Positions 45,296 through 46,274 of a stretch of DNA of 46,274 nucleotides are shown here, in pieces. Source of the stretch: Clostridia bacterium (lineage in GTDB: Bacteria; Bacillota_A; Clostridia; Oscillospirales; CAG-272); NCBI GenBank assembly GCA_017626655.1, contig JAGAIH010000478.1, positions 1-46,274 of the forward strand. The letters are read 5' to 3'. Made by a program: the position numbers and the translations under genes. Below the pieces are notes generated by a model. The model worked only from the letters and a program-made list of their open reading frames with translations, did not search any database and was not told where the DNA came from. Positions within the stretch are counted from its first letter, which is position 1; each line of letters opens with the position of its first letter.

Positions 45296-45663
45296 ATGAA
45301 AGTAAAGATTTATTCAAGAAGCGTAATGGAAAAGCTGCTTGCGGCAGGTAGGATTGAAAATGCCGCCATCATCAGCTTTCACGATCCCGTCGGTTGCGGG
45401 CGCAGACGGCTCGAAGACTACAGTCCCATTGACTTTTCGGGTAAGTGCGACCGTGTGATGCAGATCGCCATTCACGATCTTGATCCCGAGGCACTTTCGG
45501 ATTTCGGTCTGACGGTAGAGTCCTATTTTCCCGAAGCCGAGGGATTGCGGTTTTCACGGATTACCGATACTATCCCAATCAGCTTGTGTATCATAAGGTA
45601 TTTGACGCCTTAGAGAAATACAGGGCAGACCATATTGGGCACAAAGAACAAAGTTCCAAGTAA
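45296..45663 (+). pseudogene. Phosphatase-like conserved protein with internal deletion and frameshift
   Basis: ATG with CGGAGG RBS. The first 80 codons (MKVKIYSRSVMEKLLAAGRI, CDRVMQIAIHDLDPEALSDF, ESYFPEAE) resemble the start of a small Clostridia family that I recall having a Cys-phosphatase-like CxxGxSR loop in its middle. After the GAAGCCGAG codons the reading is lost, but the family-like C-terminus continues in another frame (GIAVFTDYRYYPNQLVYHKV, FDALEKYRAD) to TAA at 45661. The middle, with the expected active-site loop, is missing. I infer a deletion that also shifted the frame. The family assignment rests on recognition alone. Confidence 0.6.
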
Positions 45664-45748
45664 AGAGCATCATCTGTCACGCGTGAAAATCTTTGACCAA
45701 ACGCAAGGCAACGTCGGCGATCTGCTGAACCGTACTACGGTGAATTGA

Positions 45749-45916
45749 AGTAACGCACAATGTGGGTGGGCAAAGGCGGTCTTATTGAAATCTTGTGATG
45801 TGCTCAACAGTCTTGAGGATCTTTGTCAAAATGATTTTGCGGAAATTATGATGAAGGTCAACGCGGTTGTGTGGGCACATGTGGAGTTAACTAATGTTTG
45901 TTACGGCGATCCATAG
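45749..45916 (+). pseudogene. Possible C-terminal gene remnant
   Basis: An open stretch of 55 codons ends in TAG: WAKAVLLKSCDVLNSLEDLC then QNDFAEIMMKVNAVVWAHVE. It has protein-like helical composition but no start codon or RBS. It ends directly at a dispersed hairpin repeat, as gene tails elsewhere in the window do. I do not recognise the family. Confidence 0.35.
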
Positions 45917-46135
45917 AAAAAGGCCCGAACCGAACAAATCACGTTCGATTCGTGTCCTTTGTGGCGGAGATGGAGAGATATTGAACCTCCTCGCTCCGCT
46001 CGGGGCAAGCCGCCCCGGGGCTTATCTTCAACCGATTTCTCTTGCGGCTTGCAGAGATTTCAAGCGGCTCCCCAGCCCCGCCAATAAAAAAGACACCGAC
46101 GAGCGGTGTCTTTTTTATTGGCGGAGGGAGTGAAA
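45917..46135. repeat. Two hairpin repeats with tRNA-Ser-like ends flanking a palindromic GC-rich stretch
   Basis: The first hairpin (45917-45960) has AAAAAGGCCCGAACCGAAC ends and is followed by GTGGCGGAGATGGAGAGATA, the reverse complement of a tRNA-Ser-like 3' end including a T-arm-like GGAGGTTCAATATCTCT. A palindromic GGGGCAAGCCGCCCC stretch follows near 46000. The second hairpin (46084-46120; AAAAAAGACACCG with CGGTGTCTTTTTT) ends in TGGCGGAGGGAG. No complete tRNA can be folded here. The last 140 bases of the window contain no recognisable feature. Confidence 0.6.
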
Positions 46136-46274
46136 CGTAAAACGACCCTTTTTGAATCATCTACATTCCACACCTCCGCTCAAACCCGCAGGGACAAGCC
46201 TCACAGGTCATACCGGCATTCGGAAGCCTTGCGTCAGGCTCGTTTCAAATAATAACCCTTGTAGGTGGTGACCA

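Noticed and set aside
45950..46135. Possible tRNA-Ser gene
   Set aside because: Only a 3'-end and T-arm-like sequence is present; no matching 5' acceptor strand, D-arm or anticodon arm could be found.

Overview
This window looks like a chromosomal segment of an uncultured anaerobic gut- or rumen-type Clostridia bacterium (Bacillota). The evidence is strong purine-rich ribosome binding sites, Gram-positive lipoprotein signals ending in (A/T)AC(T/A), C-terminal membrane anchors of the form K-G-C-x-S-S plus TM plus RKKK, TnpX-type serine recombinase remnants, consensus sigma-70 promoters (TTGACA-17-TATAAT), and large multi-domain glycoside hydrolases (GH) with T/E/P-rich linkers. The exact taxon cannot be fixed from sequence alone. 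Nearly all real genes lie on the minus strand; most long plus-strand frames are mirror images of them.

Layout. (1) 1-8078 (minus, runs off the left edge): one giant surface subtilase followed by a very long array of BspA-type leucine-rich repeats. (2) 8148-8656: no gene; a terminator and a dispersed promoter/tRNA-like/terminator cassette. (3) 8657-16256 (minus): a cytoplasmic GH2, a LacZ-like GH2 lipoprotein and a deleted DUF4038-F5/8C protein, preceded by a broken AraC regulator (16229-16723). (4) 17215-26780 (minus): an operon-like run of a UROD-like protein, a sugar-binding lipoprotein, a GH51 arabinofuranosidase, a GH99-like lipoprotein and an Ig-repeat lipoprotein, with a divergent PocR-AraC regulator (26908-27711, plus). 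(5) 27752-28888: mobile-element debris, namely two recombinase tails on opposite strands, hairpin repeats and an anchor remnant left in frame after the GH31 stop. (6) 28889-41257 (minus): GH31 lipoprotein, an anchored TIM-barrel protein, an anchored GH99-like enzyme and a carbohydrate-binding lipoprotein, from a promoter at 41376-41404. (7) 41600-43960 (minus): GH123-like enzyme plus AraC regulator, 15 bases apart. Their promoter is nearly superimposable on the one upstream of group 6, so this AraC protein probably controls both units. (8) 44294-46274 (plus): a promoter-leader-terminator in front of a stop-containing gene, a phosphatase-like gene with an internal deletion, a short remnant and more hairpin repeats; this end is decayed.

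Working together: lipoprotein and wall-anchored enzymes (GH2, GH31, two GH99-like, an unassigned barrel) and binding proteins would trim a branched heteropolysaccharide at the surface. A solute-binding protein would capture products, and signal-less GH51, GH2 and GH123-like enzymes would finish them in the cytoplasm. Arabinose-, galactose- and possibly N-acetylgalactosamine-containing side chains are suggested by the families; the true substrate is not visible in the sequence. The most unusual items are the promoter/tRNA-end/terminator cassettes, the shared AraC promoter-operator pair, an unnamed Y-K-W-D/GEPLA beta module in two proteins, Cys-centred C-terminal anchors, GNRA hairpins between genes, and the expanded LRR array.
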